Positions 25,951 to 33,777 of a stretch of DNA of 64,000 nt are shown here, piece after piece. Below the pieces are notes generated by a model. That model was not told the DNA's origin, did no database searches, and saw nothing but the letters and a program-made list of their open reading frames with translations. Source of the DNA: JANXYW01 sp031400455 (GTDB taxonomy: Bacteria; Chloroflexota; Dehalococcoidia; DSTF01; JACRBR01); assembly GCA_031400455.1 (NCBI GenBank), contig JANNPX010000015.1, forward strand, positions 1 through 64,000, read 5' to 3'. The translations under genes and the position numbers were made by a program. Numbering within the stretch: position 1 is the stretch's first letter; every line of letters starts with the position of its first letter.

Positions 25951-25978
25951 CCTTCGTGCCCCTTCGTGTCCTTCGTGG
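25951..25978. repeat. Tandem ccttcgtg repeat
   Basis: Three near-identical copies: ccttcgtgcc, ccttcgtgt, ccttcgtgg. Tandem copies of this motif are a recurrent intergenic element in many bacterial genomes. It lies just before the GT2 promoter. Confidence 0.6.
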
Positions 25979-25997
25979 TTCCGCGCCTCGAAACCGG

Positions 25998-26003
25998 TAG
26001 AAT
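25998..26003 (+). promoter_or_regulatory. Leaderless -10 box TAGAAT
   Basis: TAGAAT ends six bases before GTG 26010 with no ribosome site between. It predicts a leaderless GT2 transcript. Confidence 0.55.
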
Positions 26004-26009
26004 CGCGGG

Positions 26010-26786
26010 GTGAGGGTTTCCATCGTCATTCCGGTGCGGAACGAGCGCGACACGATCGTGGCGCTAATCGAGCGCGTGCGCGCCGTCGACTGCGGAATGG
26101 CGAAAGAGCTGATCGTCGTCGATGGTGCGTCCACCGACGGCACGCGCGAGGCGCTGCTGGCGCTGGCGCCGTCGGACGATCTGATACTGGTGCTGGAAGA
26201 TGCTGCGCGCGGCAAGGGCCGCGCCGTACGGACCGGGTTCGACCGCGCGACCGGCGACATCGTCATGGTGCAGGACGCCGACCTGGAACTGGACCCCACG
26301 GAGATCCCGTCCCTGCTGGCTCCGATCGTCGAGGGACGCACCGATGTGGTGTTCGGGTCGCGATTCCTCGGACGCGGTCGCGGGCCGACGCCGCTGGTCG
26401 GCTACATCGGCAACTTCGGGCTCACGTGGGCGGCCAACATCCTCTACTTCACGCACCTCACGGACATCCTGACGTGCTACAAGGTGATGCACCGCGACGT
26501 CGCACAATCGCTCGATCTGCGCTGCAACGGCTTCGATCTGGACGCCGAGATCACCTGTCGGCTACTACGCGACGGGCACAAGATCGTCGAAGTGCCGGTG
26601 ACATACGAGCCCCGCAGCGTCGATGACGGGAAGAAGCTCAGCCCGAGCGTCGGTTGGAGCGTGCTGCGGGCGATCGTGCGCACACGGTTCGCACCCGCGC
26701 ACCGCCGCAGCGTGGCTGCATCGCACACTGCCGCAGCGCGCGAACCCGTCGCCACGGGTGTCTCGCGTGACGGCGATTCGGAGTAG
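26010..26786 (+). CDS. Glycosyltransferase family 2 (dolichyl-phosphate mannose synthase-like)
   Basis: A 258-residue GT2 enzyme. It opens with RVSIVIPVRNERDTI, has VVDGASTDGT for the nucleotide, VMVQDADLELDP as the DxD metal site, and VFGSRFLG in the acceptor region. It has no C-terminal membrane helices, so it resembles short DPM1-like synthases that load a sugar onto undecaprenyl or dolichyl phosphate. Such a product would feed the upstream PMT-type transferases. Start GTG 26010 is fixed by a -10 box six bases ahead. Confidence 0.88.
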   Translation: MRVSIVIPVRNERDTIVALIERVRAVDCGMAKELIVVDGASTDGTREALLALAPSDDLILVLEDAARGKGRAVRTGFDRATGDIVMVQDADLELDPTEIPSLLAPIVEGRTDVVFGSRFLGRGRGPTPLVGYIGNFGLTWAANILYFTHLTDILTCYKVMHRDVAQSLDLRCNGFDLDAEITCRLLRDGHKIVEVPVTYEPRSVDDGKKLSPSVGWSVLRAIVRTRFAPAHRRSVAASHTAAAREPVATGVSRDGDSE

Positions 26787-26801
26787 TTCCACGCGCGCAC
26801 G

Positions 26802-26831
26802 TTGACACCTCGCCGGATCGCTTTCTAGACT
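26802..26831 (+). promoter_or_regulatory. Sigma-70-type promoter for the HEAT protein
   Basis: A perfect -35 TTGACA (26802-26807) and a -10 TAGACT (26826-26831) with an 18-base spacer. Transcription would start near 26838, giving a leader of about 60 bases. Confidence 0.7.
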
Positions 26832-26897
26832 GAACGTAACGCTGACGGAACGGTTGCGCGTGCTTCCTCCCTGAGCGCGAGAACACAGGAGCGCTCG

Positions 26898-27863
26898 TTG
26901 TCCCTCGAAACACTGCTGCCCGCGCTCGCCGATGCCGAGCACACGCCCCCCGCGACCGAGCTCGCCGCTCTGACGTCTCTCGACGGCGAGAACCGCGACC
27001 GGTTTCTCGAGGTCTGGCGCACGCTGAGCATCCAGCGCCGACGAGACGTCATCGACCGGCTGGTAGACATCGCCGAGGACAACGTCGAGCTGGACTTCGA
27101 CACCGTGTTCTTGACGGGGCTCGTCGACGACGACGTGCAGGTGCGCGCGCAGTCGGTGAAGGCGCTCTGGGAGTACGAGTACGACGATCTCGTCCCCGTC
27201 CTGCTGCGGCTGCTGCACGACCCCGAGGCGCTCGTGCGCGGCGAGGCGGCGCTAGGGCTCGGCCGCTTCCTGCTACGGATGGAAGTGCTCGACCGCGACG
27301 ACGCGCTGTCAACGCAGATCGAGGGCGCGTTGCGGGCACGATTCCGCGATGAGGCCGAGCTGACCGAGGTGCGCGGGCGCGCGCTGGAGGCACTGGGCGT
27401 GCGCGGCAAAGAATGGGTTCACGAGCTGATCGAGGAGGCGTACAGCAGCGGCGACCGCCGGATGACGATCAGCGCGATCCACGCAATGGGTCGCAACGCC
27501 GACCTGGCGTGGCTGCCGATGATCATTGAGGAGATGGAGAGCGACGACGCAGAGATGCGCTTCGAGGCGGCGACGGCAGCCGGGGGACTCGCGGACGAAG
27601 AGGCGATCCCGCATCTGGCGGAGTTGACTGCGGACGATGATGTCGAGGTGCAGGAAGCAGCGATCGGCGCTCTGGGGCAAATCGGCGGACCGTCGGCGCG
27701 ATCGGTCTTGCACGAAGTGGCGGCGGAGACGTCGGACGACCGCGTGCTGGAAGCCGTCACCGACGCGCTTGCTGAGGCCGATTTCGTGGAAGACCCCCTC
27801 GGCTTCAAGCTGCAATTGGACAGCAGCGTTGCCGATGATGCCAGTGAGGACGACGACGAATGA
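26898..27863 (+). CDS. HEAT-repeat domain protein
   Basis: A 321-residue acidic protein made of about seven HEAT-like helical pairs, for example VRAQSVKALWEYEYDDLVPVLLRLLHD, AVEAALG-type helices, and AIGALGQIGGPSARSVL. Such scaffolds bind other proteins; no catalytic residues are expected. It starts at TTG 26898, preceded by AGGAG eight bases upstream, and is driven by the TTGACA promoter. It overlaps the Nudix gene by ATGA. The acidic tail (DASEDDDE) is probably disordered. Confidence 0.8.
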   Translation: MSLETLLPALADAEHTPPATELAALTSLDGENRDRFLEVWRTLSIQRRRDVIDRLVDIAEDNVELDFDTVFLTGLVDDDVQVRAQSVKALWEYEYDDLVPVLLRLLHDPEALVRGEAALGLGRFLLRMEVLDRDDALSTQIEGALRARFRDEAELTEVRGRALEALGVRGKEWVHELIEEAYSSGDRRMTISAIHAMGRNADLAWLPMIIEEMESDDAEMRFEAATAAGGLADEEAIPHLAELTADDDVEVQEAAIGALGQIGGPSARSVLHEVAAETSDDRVLEAVTDALAEADFVEDPLGFKLQLDSSVADDASEDDDE

Positions 27864-28330
27864 CGACTGGCGACCTCGATGTGCGCGTGGAGCAGGCTAT
27901 TTCGGCCGGCGGCGTCGTGTATCGCCGCGGCGAGAATGGCACGGAGATCGTGCTGTGCGGGCGCAGCCACGAAGGGCTGTGGGCGCTCCCGAAGGGCACT
28001 CCGGAAAGCGGCGAATCGATCGAGGAGACCGCGCTGCGCGAAGTGAGCGAGGAGACGGGACTGGGCGTCGAGATCGTCGGCGACCTGGGGTCGATCGCGT
28101 ACGGATTCTCTCGGCACGGTGTGCGCATCGAGAAGCTGGTGTACCACTTCCTCATGCAGCCCACCGGTGGCGGCAGGGTGGAAGATCACGATCACGAGTA
28201 TGATCGTGTGGAGTGGTTCGCTGTTGGTGAAGCGTTGCGCGTCATGACGCATCGCAACGAGACGGCAGTCGTGCACCGCGCGATCGCGATGGTCGACGCG
28301 AGGCCACACCCCGAGGAGTCGGTAGCGTGA
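27860..28330 (+). CDS. Nudix hydrolase
   Basis: A 156-residue Nudix protein. The box GX5EX7REUXEEXGU is complete (GTPESGESIEETALREVSEETGLG), so it should hydrolyse a nucleoside diphosphate linked to another group. AISAGGVVYRR precedes it, a layout seen in diadenosine-polyphosphate and 8-oxo-dGTP-type enzymes. The alkaline residues that set specificity cannot be judged by eye. ATG overlaps the HEAT gene stop, and its TGA overlaps the GNAT start, giving a three-gene coupled unit. Confidence 0.9.
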   Translation: MTTGDLDVRVEQAISAGGVVYRRGENGTEIVLCGRSHEGLWALPKGTPESGESIEETALREVSEETGLGVEIVGDLGSIAYGFSRHGVRIEKLVYHFLMQPTGGGRVEDHDHEYDRVEWFAVGEALRVMTHRNETAVVHRAIAMVDARPHPEESVA

Positions 28331-28869
28331 CGACGACGGCACAGGGCGAGGTTGCGCGAGCGGAGCGCATCGTGCTGCGCGAGAAGCGGCTGGCGGACGC
28401 GCCCGACGACTATCGCTGGCGGACTGACACTGAGCTGGCGCGCTTCGACGCGGCGCGCCCCTTTGCCGCGACATACCACGACTACCTGGCGCTCTACCGC
28501 GACGAACTCGCATACCCAAGTCCGTATCGCCGAAGCTTGGCGATTGAAGATGCGGACGGCCGCCATATCGGCAACGCGATGTACTACAACATCGACGCCA
28601 TCCGTCGCGAAGCGGAGATCGGTATCACGATCGGCGAGCGCGAATTCTGGAACCTCGGATACGGCACCGAAGCCGTAAAGACGCTGGTGCGGCACATCGT
28701 CGAGACGACGGGGTTCCGCCGCGTGCACCTGAAGACGCTCGACTGGAACGTGCGCGCACAGAAGGCGTTCGAGAAGTCGGGGTTCCGCGTGTGCGGGCGA
28801 TCGCGCCGCGGCGGCAACAACTTCGTCGTGATGGAGTACATGGCGGCCTGGCTGGATCTGGCGCGTTAG
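28327..28869 (+). CDS. GNAT family acetyltransferase (RimJ/RimL-like)
   Basis: A 180-residue GNAT protein. RIVLREKRLADAPDDYRWRTDTEL at the start, IGITIGEREFWNLGYGTEAV as the acetyl-CoA loop, and VHLKTLDWNVRAQKAFEKSGFR match the RimJ/RimL/SpeG-like group that acetylates protein N-termini or polyamines. GTG overlaps the Nudix stop as GTGA. Likely co-translated with the Nudix and HEAT genes. Substrate unknown. Confidence 0.85.
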   Translation: MTTTAQGEVARAERIVLREKRLADAPDDYRWRTDTELARFDAARPFAATYHDYLALYRDELAYPSPYRRSLAIEDADGRHIGNAMYYNIDAIRREAEIGITIGEREFWNLGYGTEAVKTLVRHIVETTGFRRVHLKTLDWNVRAQKAFEKSGFRVCGRSRRGGNNFVVMEYMAAWLDLAR

Positions 28870-28910
28870 GGCTGCACTGCAAGGCCGCAAGGGCCACAAG
28901 AACTCGTTGA

Positions 28911-28935
28911 AGGGGCACGCGGTGGCGTGCCCTCT
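28911..28935. terminator. GGGGCACGC-type hairpin
   Basis: Stem gggcacgc/gcgtgccc following the GNAT gene. It shows the aggggc start and gcccct-like end shared with the hairpins at 15011, 29247 and 50280. Confidence 0.5.
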
Positions 28936-28948
28936 TCGTATTGGTGGC

Positions 28949-28977
28949 TTGCCCGGCCAAGTGCCACTCGCTATAAC
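28949..28977 (+). promoter_or_regulatory. Promoter TTGCCC-17-TATAAC
   Basis: -35 TTGCCC (28949-28954) and -10 TATAAC (28972-28977) with the ideal 17-base spacer. Transcript start would be near 28984, about 30 bases before the small membrane protein. Confidence 0.65.
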
Positions 28978-29013
28978 ACCTGCGATACCCGCAGCCACTA
29001 AAGGAGCATCGTC

Positions 29014-29223
29014 ATGGGAGCAGAGCGCTCGCATACCGCCGGCATGATCATCTGCGCCATCAGCGCCATCACGGGGCTCTTCTTCACCATCGGCGTGCTG
29101 AAGAAGTCGTACATGGCGCTTGCGCTGCCGGTGATGGCAGGGACGCTCGGCGGCCTCTACATCGCGTTCTGGATCGGGCGCGCGCTGATCACCACGCCGA
29201 TCGAGCCACCATCGGACGATTAG
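29014..29223 (+). CDS. Small two-helix membrane protein (69 aa)
   Basis: A 69-residue protein with two hydrophobic helices (about residues 8-26 and 34-58) separated by Lys-Lys-Ser. It has an AAGGAG site seven bases before the ATG and its own well-formed promoter, so it is a genuine gene. I do not recognise the family. It is followed by a hairpin with a T-run, making a complete monocistronic unit. Confidence 0.65.
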   Translation: MGAERSHTAGMIICAISAITGLFFTIGVLKKSYMALALPVMAGTLGGLYIAFWIGRALITTPIEPPSDD

Positions 29224-29246
29224 CAGCGGTATTCATCGAGAATCGT

Positions 29247-29273
29247 AGGGGCGGACGGCATGTCCGCCCTTTT
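29247..29273 (+). terminator. Rho-independent terminator / GTAGGGGC repeat
   Basis: Stem gggcggac/gtccgccc with a 5-base loop, followed by TTTT. It lies 24 bases past the small membrane protein. It belongs to the GTAGGGGC hairpin family of this window. Confidence 0.65.
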
Positions 29274-29306
29274 CGTTGTGTGAGGGCGCCTACGGAATAC
29301 GCTCGC

Positions 29307-29312
29307 TACACT
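29307..29312 (+). promoter_or_regulatory. -10 box TACACT before tesB-like gene
   Basis: TACACT lies eight bases before ATG 29321. Spacing is slightly longer than in the six-base leaderless set, so the transcript would start at or a base or two before the ATG. Confidence 0.5.
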
Positions 29313-29320
29313 TCGCACAC

Positions 29321-30190
29321 ATGCCACCATCCACGCAGCCCAAGATCGACCGGCTCGTCAGGCAGTTGCAGCTCGAGCAGCTAGATCGCGATCTCTTCCT
29401 CGGCGATGCCGGGAAGGGCGAGCGGCGACTGTTCGGCGGACTGGTTGCGGCGCAGTCGGTCGTGGCGGCGTATCGCACGGTCGAGGATGGCGCGCTGCAC
29501 TCGCTGCACGCGTACTTCCTGCGGCCCGGCAAGCACGACGTCCCAATCCGGTACGTCGTCTACCGCATCCGCGACGGGCGAACGTTCACGACGCGAGACG
29601 TCGTCGCGTACCAGTCGGGCGAGGCGATCTTCAACCTGAGCTGCAGCTTCGTGAAGCCGGAAGAAGGCGTCACGCACCAGGGGCCAATGCCGGACGTGCC
29701 GGGGCCGGACAATCTCCCCGAGTGGGAGATGGTGCGACCGGACCGCGGGCCGATGCGGGCGATGATGAAGCGCTGGGTCGCGGAGAGCCCGATCGAGGTG
29801 CGGTCATGTGATCCGCCCGACGCGCGGGTGCCGGCAGGCGAGGCGCCATCGCGGCGCGTCTGGATTCGCGCGAAGGGCGAGTTGCCGGACAACCCGATGG
29901 TCCACGCGGCGGTGTTGACGTACGCCTCCGACATGGGCCTCATCGCTACCGCGCGCATCCCGCACGGCATCGGCCGCGGCGAGCCGACAGCGGCATCGCT
30001 GGATCACGCGATCTGGTTCCACCACCCGCCGCGTTTCGACGACTGGATCCTGTACACCAGCGAGAGCCCGATCGCGAACGCGGCACGGGCCCTCATCCTC
30101 GGCCAGATGTACCGCCAGGACGGCACCCGCATCGCTTCTGTCGTGCAGGAGGGGCTCATCCGGGTGCCACGCCCTCCGGCGACGACGTAG
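29321..30190 (+). CDS. Acyl-CoA thioesterase II (TesB-like)
   Basis: A 289-residue double-hotdog thioesterase that releases fatty acids from acyl-CoA. Features are LFGGLVAAQSVVAAYRTV, LHSLHAYFLRPGKHDVPI, and in the second hotdog SLDHAIWFHHPPRFDDWILY. The Asp/Thr/Gln catalytic set of TesB is consistent with ASDMGLIATAR and SLDHAIWFH. ATG 29321 is preceded by a -10 box, not by a ribosome site; an in-frame upstream start exists but would read across the promoter. Monocistronic. Confidence 0.9.
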   Translation: MPPSTQPKIDRLVRQLQLEQLDRDLFLGDAGKGERRLFGGLVAAQSVVAAYRTVEDGALHSLHAYFLRPGKHDVPIRYVVYRIRDGRTFTTRDVVAYQSGEAIFNLSCSFVKPEEGVTHQGPMPDVPGPDNLPEWEMVRPDRGPMRAMMKRWVAESPIEVRSCDPPDARVPAGEAPSRRVWIRAKGELPDNPMVHAAVLTYASDMGLIATARIPHGIGRGEPTAASLDHAIWFHHPPRFDDWILYTSESPIANAARALILGQMYRQDGTRIASVVQEGLIRVPRPPATT

Positions 30191-30194
30191 GAAC

Positions 30195-30221
30195 CACAGA
30201 TTTCACAGATGGCACAGATTG
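30195..30221. repeat. Tandem 9-base CACAGATTT repeat
   Basis: Three units: cacagattt, cacagatgg, cacagattg. They lie just after the thioesterase stop and before a convergent glycosyltransferase. Tandem CACAGAT units of this kind are a recurrent intergenic element in several bacterial phyla. Confidence 0.7.
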
Positions 30222-30258
30222 AGCGGGCGGGGGTGCCGCTCCGAATGGAGTGGTACCC

Positions 30259-31503
30259 CTACCGCCGTTGCGCTAGGACGTCTTCATACAGCGCCGCCGT
30301 CTTCGTTGTGCAGACGCGCCATGAGAACTGCTCCTCGATGCGGCGGGTGCCGGCCGCACCCATCGCGGCGCGGAGGCCCGGATCGGCCAGCAGTGCCGCG
30401 ATGGCGTCGGCGAGCGCACGGGCGTCCGCGGGCGGGACGAGGATGCCGGTTTCACCGTCGGCGATCACTTCCGGGAACGCGCCGGCCGTCGTCGCGACGA
30501 CGGGCGTGCCGCATGCCATCGCCTCCGCCGCAGGCAAGCCGAAGCCCTCGTATAGCGACGGCGAGACGAAAAGCGATGCCTCGTTGTGCGTGCGCGCGAG
30601 CTCGTCGACCGGGAGGCGGCCGGTAAACGTGACGCGGTCACCGAGCGACAGATCCTCCACCATGCGCGGCGCCATCTCCGCGCCGGGGCGATCAACGAAC
30701 GTCAGGTGGAAGTCGGTGCCGCGATCGCGCAGGATGGCGAGCGCTTCGAGCAGGTAGCGCGCGCCCTTGTTGCGATCGTCGGAGTTGCCGTTGTAGAGGA
30801 TGCCGTTCGGGCGGCGCGGAAGGCCGAGCGGTCGGAAGACGTTGGTGTCGACGCCGTCGTGGATCGTCGTGATCTGCTCGTCGCGCAGGGCGAACGCCTT
30901 CTGCACGGACGCGCGCGAGTTGTTCGAGCCAGTGATGATGCGGTCCATGCGCCGCGCGACCACTTCCTGCATGAAGAACGGGTAGAAGTTCGCCTTGCGG
31001 ATCTTCATGCCGACGCGCGTCGCCTGCTGCATCTGGTTGAGGCGATCGATCGACAGCGGGTGATGGATGTTCGCGACGATGGGCATGCCGGATGCGTGGA
31101 TCATCCACGATCCATAGCCAAGCACCTGCACGTCATGCACGATGTCGAACCGATACCGTGCCTGCAGCTCGCGCCAAAGCATGAAGGCGCGCCAGCTAAA
31201 CGCCGACATGACAGAGAACTGGCCGTAGCGGCTGGTCGCCAGCTCGTAAAAGTTGAGTGGGTTGAAGAAGCTTTTCGGCGGCCGCCCGTAGAAGAAGAAT
31301 CGCGACGTCTCGAGCAGCCGGTAGACGCTATACGACGGCACGCGGTGCACGGTGACGGCCGGATCGGTATCGGGCCACGGCGGGCCGACGATCAGGTGCA
31401 CGTCGTGCCCCTGGCGCGCCAGCTCGCGCGTCACCTGCGCGGTGTAGACGCCCTGGCCGCCGGAGTACATGTTCCCCTGGTGCAGGAGGAAGAGCAGCCT
31501 CAT
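30259..31503 (-). CDS. Glycosyltransferase family 4
   Basis: A 414-residue GT-B glycosyltransferase. The N-terminal glycine loop reads NMYSGGQGVYTAQV. The C-terminal donor domain has LYNGNSDDRNKG, FTGRLPVDELA, and the E-x7-E segment SLYEGFGLPAAEAMACGTPVV. It probably adds a sugar to a surface glycan or lipid from a nucleotide-sugar donor. A TACAAT -10-like box lies about 70 bases upstream, beyond a heptamer array. It is isolated from the two sugar clusters of the window. Confidence 0.9.
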   Translation of the reverse strand: MRLLFLLHQGNMYSGGQGVYTAQVTRELARQGHDVHLIVGPPWPDTDPAVTVHRVPSYSVYRLLETSRFFFYGRPPKSFFNPLNFYELATSRYGQFSVMSAFSWRAFMLWRELQARYRFDIVHDVQVLGYGSWMIHASGMPIVANIHHPLSIDRLNQMQQATRVGMKIRKANFYPFFMQEVVARRMDRIITGSNNSRASVQKAFALRDEQITTIHDGVDTNVFRPLGLPRRPNGILYNGNSDDRNKGARYLLEALAILRDRGTDFHLTFVDRPGAEMAPRMVEDLSLGDRVTFTGRLPVDELARTHNEASLFVSPSLYEGFGLPAAEAMACGTPVVATTAGAFPEVIADGETGILVPPADARALADAIAALLADPGLRAAMGAAGTRRIEEQFSWRVCTTKTAALYEDVLAQRR

Positions 31504-31515
31504 AGGACTGGGCTC

Positions 31516-31543
31516 TTGGTCGTTGGACGTTGGAGGCTGGAGG
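31516..31543. repeat. Tandem heptamer array
   Basis: Units ttggtcg, ttggacg, ttggagg, ctggagg in the leader of the GT4 gene. The last units match those at 4090-4110. Confidence 0.7.
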
Positions 31544-31644
31544 CGCGGTGCTGTTGCATCGTTCCGGATTGTAACGGGCGTGCGCTGTCACGGCGATCCG
31601 GCGGTGTGTGGCGAAGAGTACTGGATTGCGCTTGAGGGTGACCG

Positions 31645-31650
31645 TATTCT
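31645..31650 (+). promoter_or_regulatory. Leaderless -10 box TATTCT
   Basis: TATTCT ends six bases before ATG 31657, with no ribosome site between. Confidence 0.55.
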
Positions 31651-31656
31651 CACTCG

Positions 31657-32079
31657 ATGGAATTTGCAAAGCTCGTACCGGAACTCTGTAGCTCGGATAT
31701 CGCACGAAGCTTGAGCTTCTACACGGAAGTCCTCGGTTTCTCCGTGGTGTATGCACGGCCGGAAGATCGGTTTGCCTATCTCGATCGGGACGGTGCGCAA
31801 GTCATGATCGAGCAACCAGCCGGACGCGCCTTCGTCGCGGGTGAACTAGCGCATCCGTATGGACGGGGAATCAACCTGCAGATCGAGGTCGACGACGTGG
31901 AGTCGCTCTACAAGCTGGTTCAAGCGCGCGGCGAGACAATATACCTCCCGTTAGAAGACGCGTGGTATCGCCGGGATCGGACCGAGCTCGCCAACCGGCA
32001 ATTCATCGTGCAGGATCCGGATGGGTACCTTCTGCGCTTCTTCGAGGATCTCGGCGTCAGACCGGCATCGCAAATCTAA
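31657..32079 (+). CDS. VOC family (glyoxalase/bleomycin resistance-like) protein
   Basis: A 140-residue VOC-fold protein of two beta-alpha-beta-beta-beta units: ELCSSDIARSLSFYTEVLGFSVVY, then LQIEVDDVESLYKLVQARG, then FIVQDPDGYLLRFFEDLG. This matches bleomycin-binding and glyoxalase-like proteins that sequester or modify small molecules. Local base composition seems lower in GC than the flanks. Transcribed divergently from the GT4 gene; start fixed by a -10 box six bases upstream. Confidence 0.85.
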   Translation: MEFAKLVPELCSSDIARSLSFYTEVLGFSVVYARPEDRFAYLDRDGAQVMIEQPAGRAFVAGELAHPYGRGINLQIEVDDVESLYKLVQARGETIYLPLEDAWYRRDRTELANRQFIVQDPDGYLLRFFEDLGVRPASQI

Positions 32080-32193
32080 GTGCCGCTGAGGTGGTCGAAC
32101 CTGCCTCGCCCTCGCGGAGGCTGGGCGGACCTAAGTCCATCCACCGCGCCGGGTTCGATGCGGGCGTGAGCCATCTGAGCACGGGGTCAGCGG

Positions 32194-32222
32194 TTGCGAC
32201 CCCACCCCCGCGCTGATACCAT
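32194..32222 (+). promoter_or_regulatory. Candidate purF promoter TTGCGA-17-TACCAT
   Basis: -35 TTGCGA (32194-32199) and -10 TACCAT (32217-32222), 17-base spacer. It would give a leader of about 95 bases before purF. I see no known riboswitch in that leader. Confidence 0.5.
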
Positions 32223-32322
32223 GGCCATTCAGAGGGATCCGACGGGAGCGGCAGGAAATTCGGGCTTTTCGACGACCCGTGGACACCTTCTGAGGGGCAC
32301 TGCCTTTGGGCAGGAGGTATGT

Positions 32323-33777
32323 GTGCTCCCATCGCTACGGGAGAAGTGCGGGGTCTTCGGCGTATATGCGCCGGGTGAAGATGTCGCAAGGATCACGTTC
32401 TTCGGCCTCTACGCCCTGCAACATCGCGGGCAAGAGAGCGCAGGCATCGCGACATCCAACTCGCGAACGCTCTATCTCAAAACAGGCATGGGTCTCGTCT
32501 CGCAAGTCTTCGATGAAGACGACCTGAGCTACCTCCCCGGCAAATTCGCCATCGGCCACACCCGTTACTCCACCACCGGCGCCAGCCATCTCGATAACGC
32601 GCAGCCGTTCCGCGTCAGCGGACCGAACGGCGAACTGGCGCTCGGCCACAACGGCAACATCGTCAACGCCGCCGTCCTGCGAGAAGACCTGGTGCGCGAA
32701 GGCGCCACCTTCATCACGGGCAGCGACTCCGAAGTGATCGCGAAGATGCTCGTCCACGCGCCCGGGCTCGACTGGAAAGAGCGCTGGGCGCACGTGATGC
32801 GCAAGCTCAACGGGTCGTACTCGCTCGCCGTGATCACTCCGGACGCGATCATGATGGCGCGCGACCCGATGGGCAACCGGCCGCTCTGCCTGGGCAAGCT
32901 GGACGGCGGCTGGGTAGCAGCATCCGAAAGCTGCGCGTTCGACCACATCGGCGCGACGTTCATCCGCGAGATCGAGCCGGGCGAGGTGATCTACATCGAC
33001 GCCGAGGGGCTCCAGAGCTTCAAGCCGCTCGAGGAGCAGTCGCACGCGTTCTGCGTGTTCGAGTACATCTACTTCTCGCGGCCGGACAGCGTGCTGGGCG
33101 GCAAGCTGGTGTACCCCGTGCGGATGAACTTGGGGCGACAGCTCGCGAAGGAGCACCCCACCCCGAACGCTGATGTCGTCATCGGCGTGCCGGACTCAGC
33201 GACGGCGGCGGCGATCGGGTACTCGCAGGCGTCCGGCATCCCGTTCGTCGAAGGCTTGGTAAAGAATCGCTACGTGGGCCGCACGTTCATCCAGCCGAAC
33301 CAGCGGCTGCGCGAGATCGGCGTACACCTCAAGTTCAACCCGCTGCGCGAAGTGCTGCAGGATCGCAGCATCGTGCTGGTGGACGACAGTATCGTGCGCG
33401 GCACGACAACGACGGGCGTGATCCAGATGCTGAAGCGCGCCGGAGCGCGTGAAGTCCACATGCGCGTCACGGCGCCGCCGATCACCCACCCGTGCTTCTA
33501 CGGCATCGATATGGGCACGCGCTGGGAACTCATCGCCTCGCAGAAGAAGTCTGACGAGATCCGCGATGCGATCGGCGCCGACTCGCTCGGCTACCTCAGC
33601 GCGGAAGGCCTCGAGAGCGCCGTGGCAACTCCGAAGGACAAGCTCTGCATGGCGTGCTTCACGGGCGAGTATCCGCGTCCCGTCCCGCTGCAACTCGACA
33701 AGCTGGCGATGGAGCCCACCGACGGCTCGCTGGACCGCCACGAGTCCGAGTACACAGTGCCGCTCAGGCGGGTGTAG
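32323..33777 (+). CDS. purF: Amidophosphoribosyltransferase
   Basis: A 484-residue enzyme of the first step of purine synthesis, converting PRPP and glutamine to phosphoribosylamine. The glutaminase nucleophile Cys9 lies in REKCGVFGVY after a short propeptide that should be cleaved. NTn features LQHRGQESAGI and ATGHTRYST-like GHTRYSTTG are present. The PRPP loop reads VLVDDSIVRGTT. Four C-terminal cysteines resemble the Fe-S cluster of the Bacillus type. GTG 32323 is preceded by AGGAGG five bases upstream; the open frame upstream lacks conservation. First gene of purF-purM-purH. Confidence 0.96.
   Translation: MLPSLREKCGVFGVYAPGEDVARITFFGLYALQHRGQESAGIATSNSRTLYLKTGMGLVSQVFDEDDLSYLPGKFAIGHTRYSTTGASHLDNAQPFRVSGPNGELALGHNGNIVNAAVLREDLVREGATFITGSDSEVIAKMLVHAPGLDWKERWAHVMRKLNGSYSLAVITPDAIMMARDPMGNRPLCLGKLDGGWVAASESCAFDHIGATFIREIEPGEVIYIDAEGLQSFKPLEEQSHAFCVFEYIYFSRPDSVLGGKLVYPVRMNLGRQLAKEHPTPNADVVIGVPDSATAAAIGYSQASGIPFVEGLVKNRYVGRTFIQPNQRLREIGVHLKFNPLREVLQDRSIVLVDDSIVRGTTTTGVIQMLKRAGAREVHMRVTAPPITHPCFYGIDMGTRWELIASQKKSDEIRDAIGADSLGYLSAEGLESAVATPKDKLCMACFTGEYPRPVPLQLDKLAMEPTDGSLDRHESEYTVPLRRV

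Noticed and set aside
32223..32322. Purine-type riboswitch before purF
   Set aside because: The leader lacks the conserved loops of the purine and PRPP (ykkC) classes.
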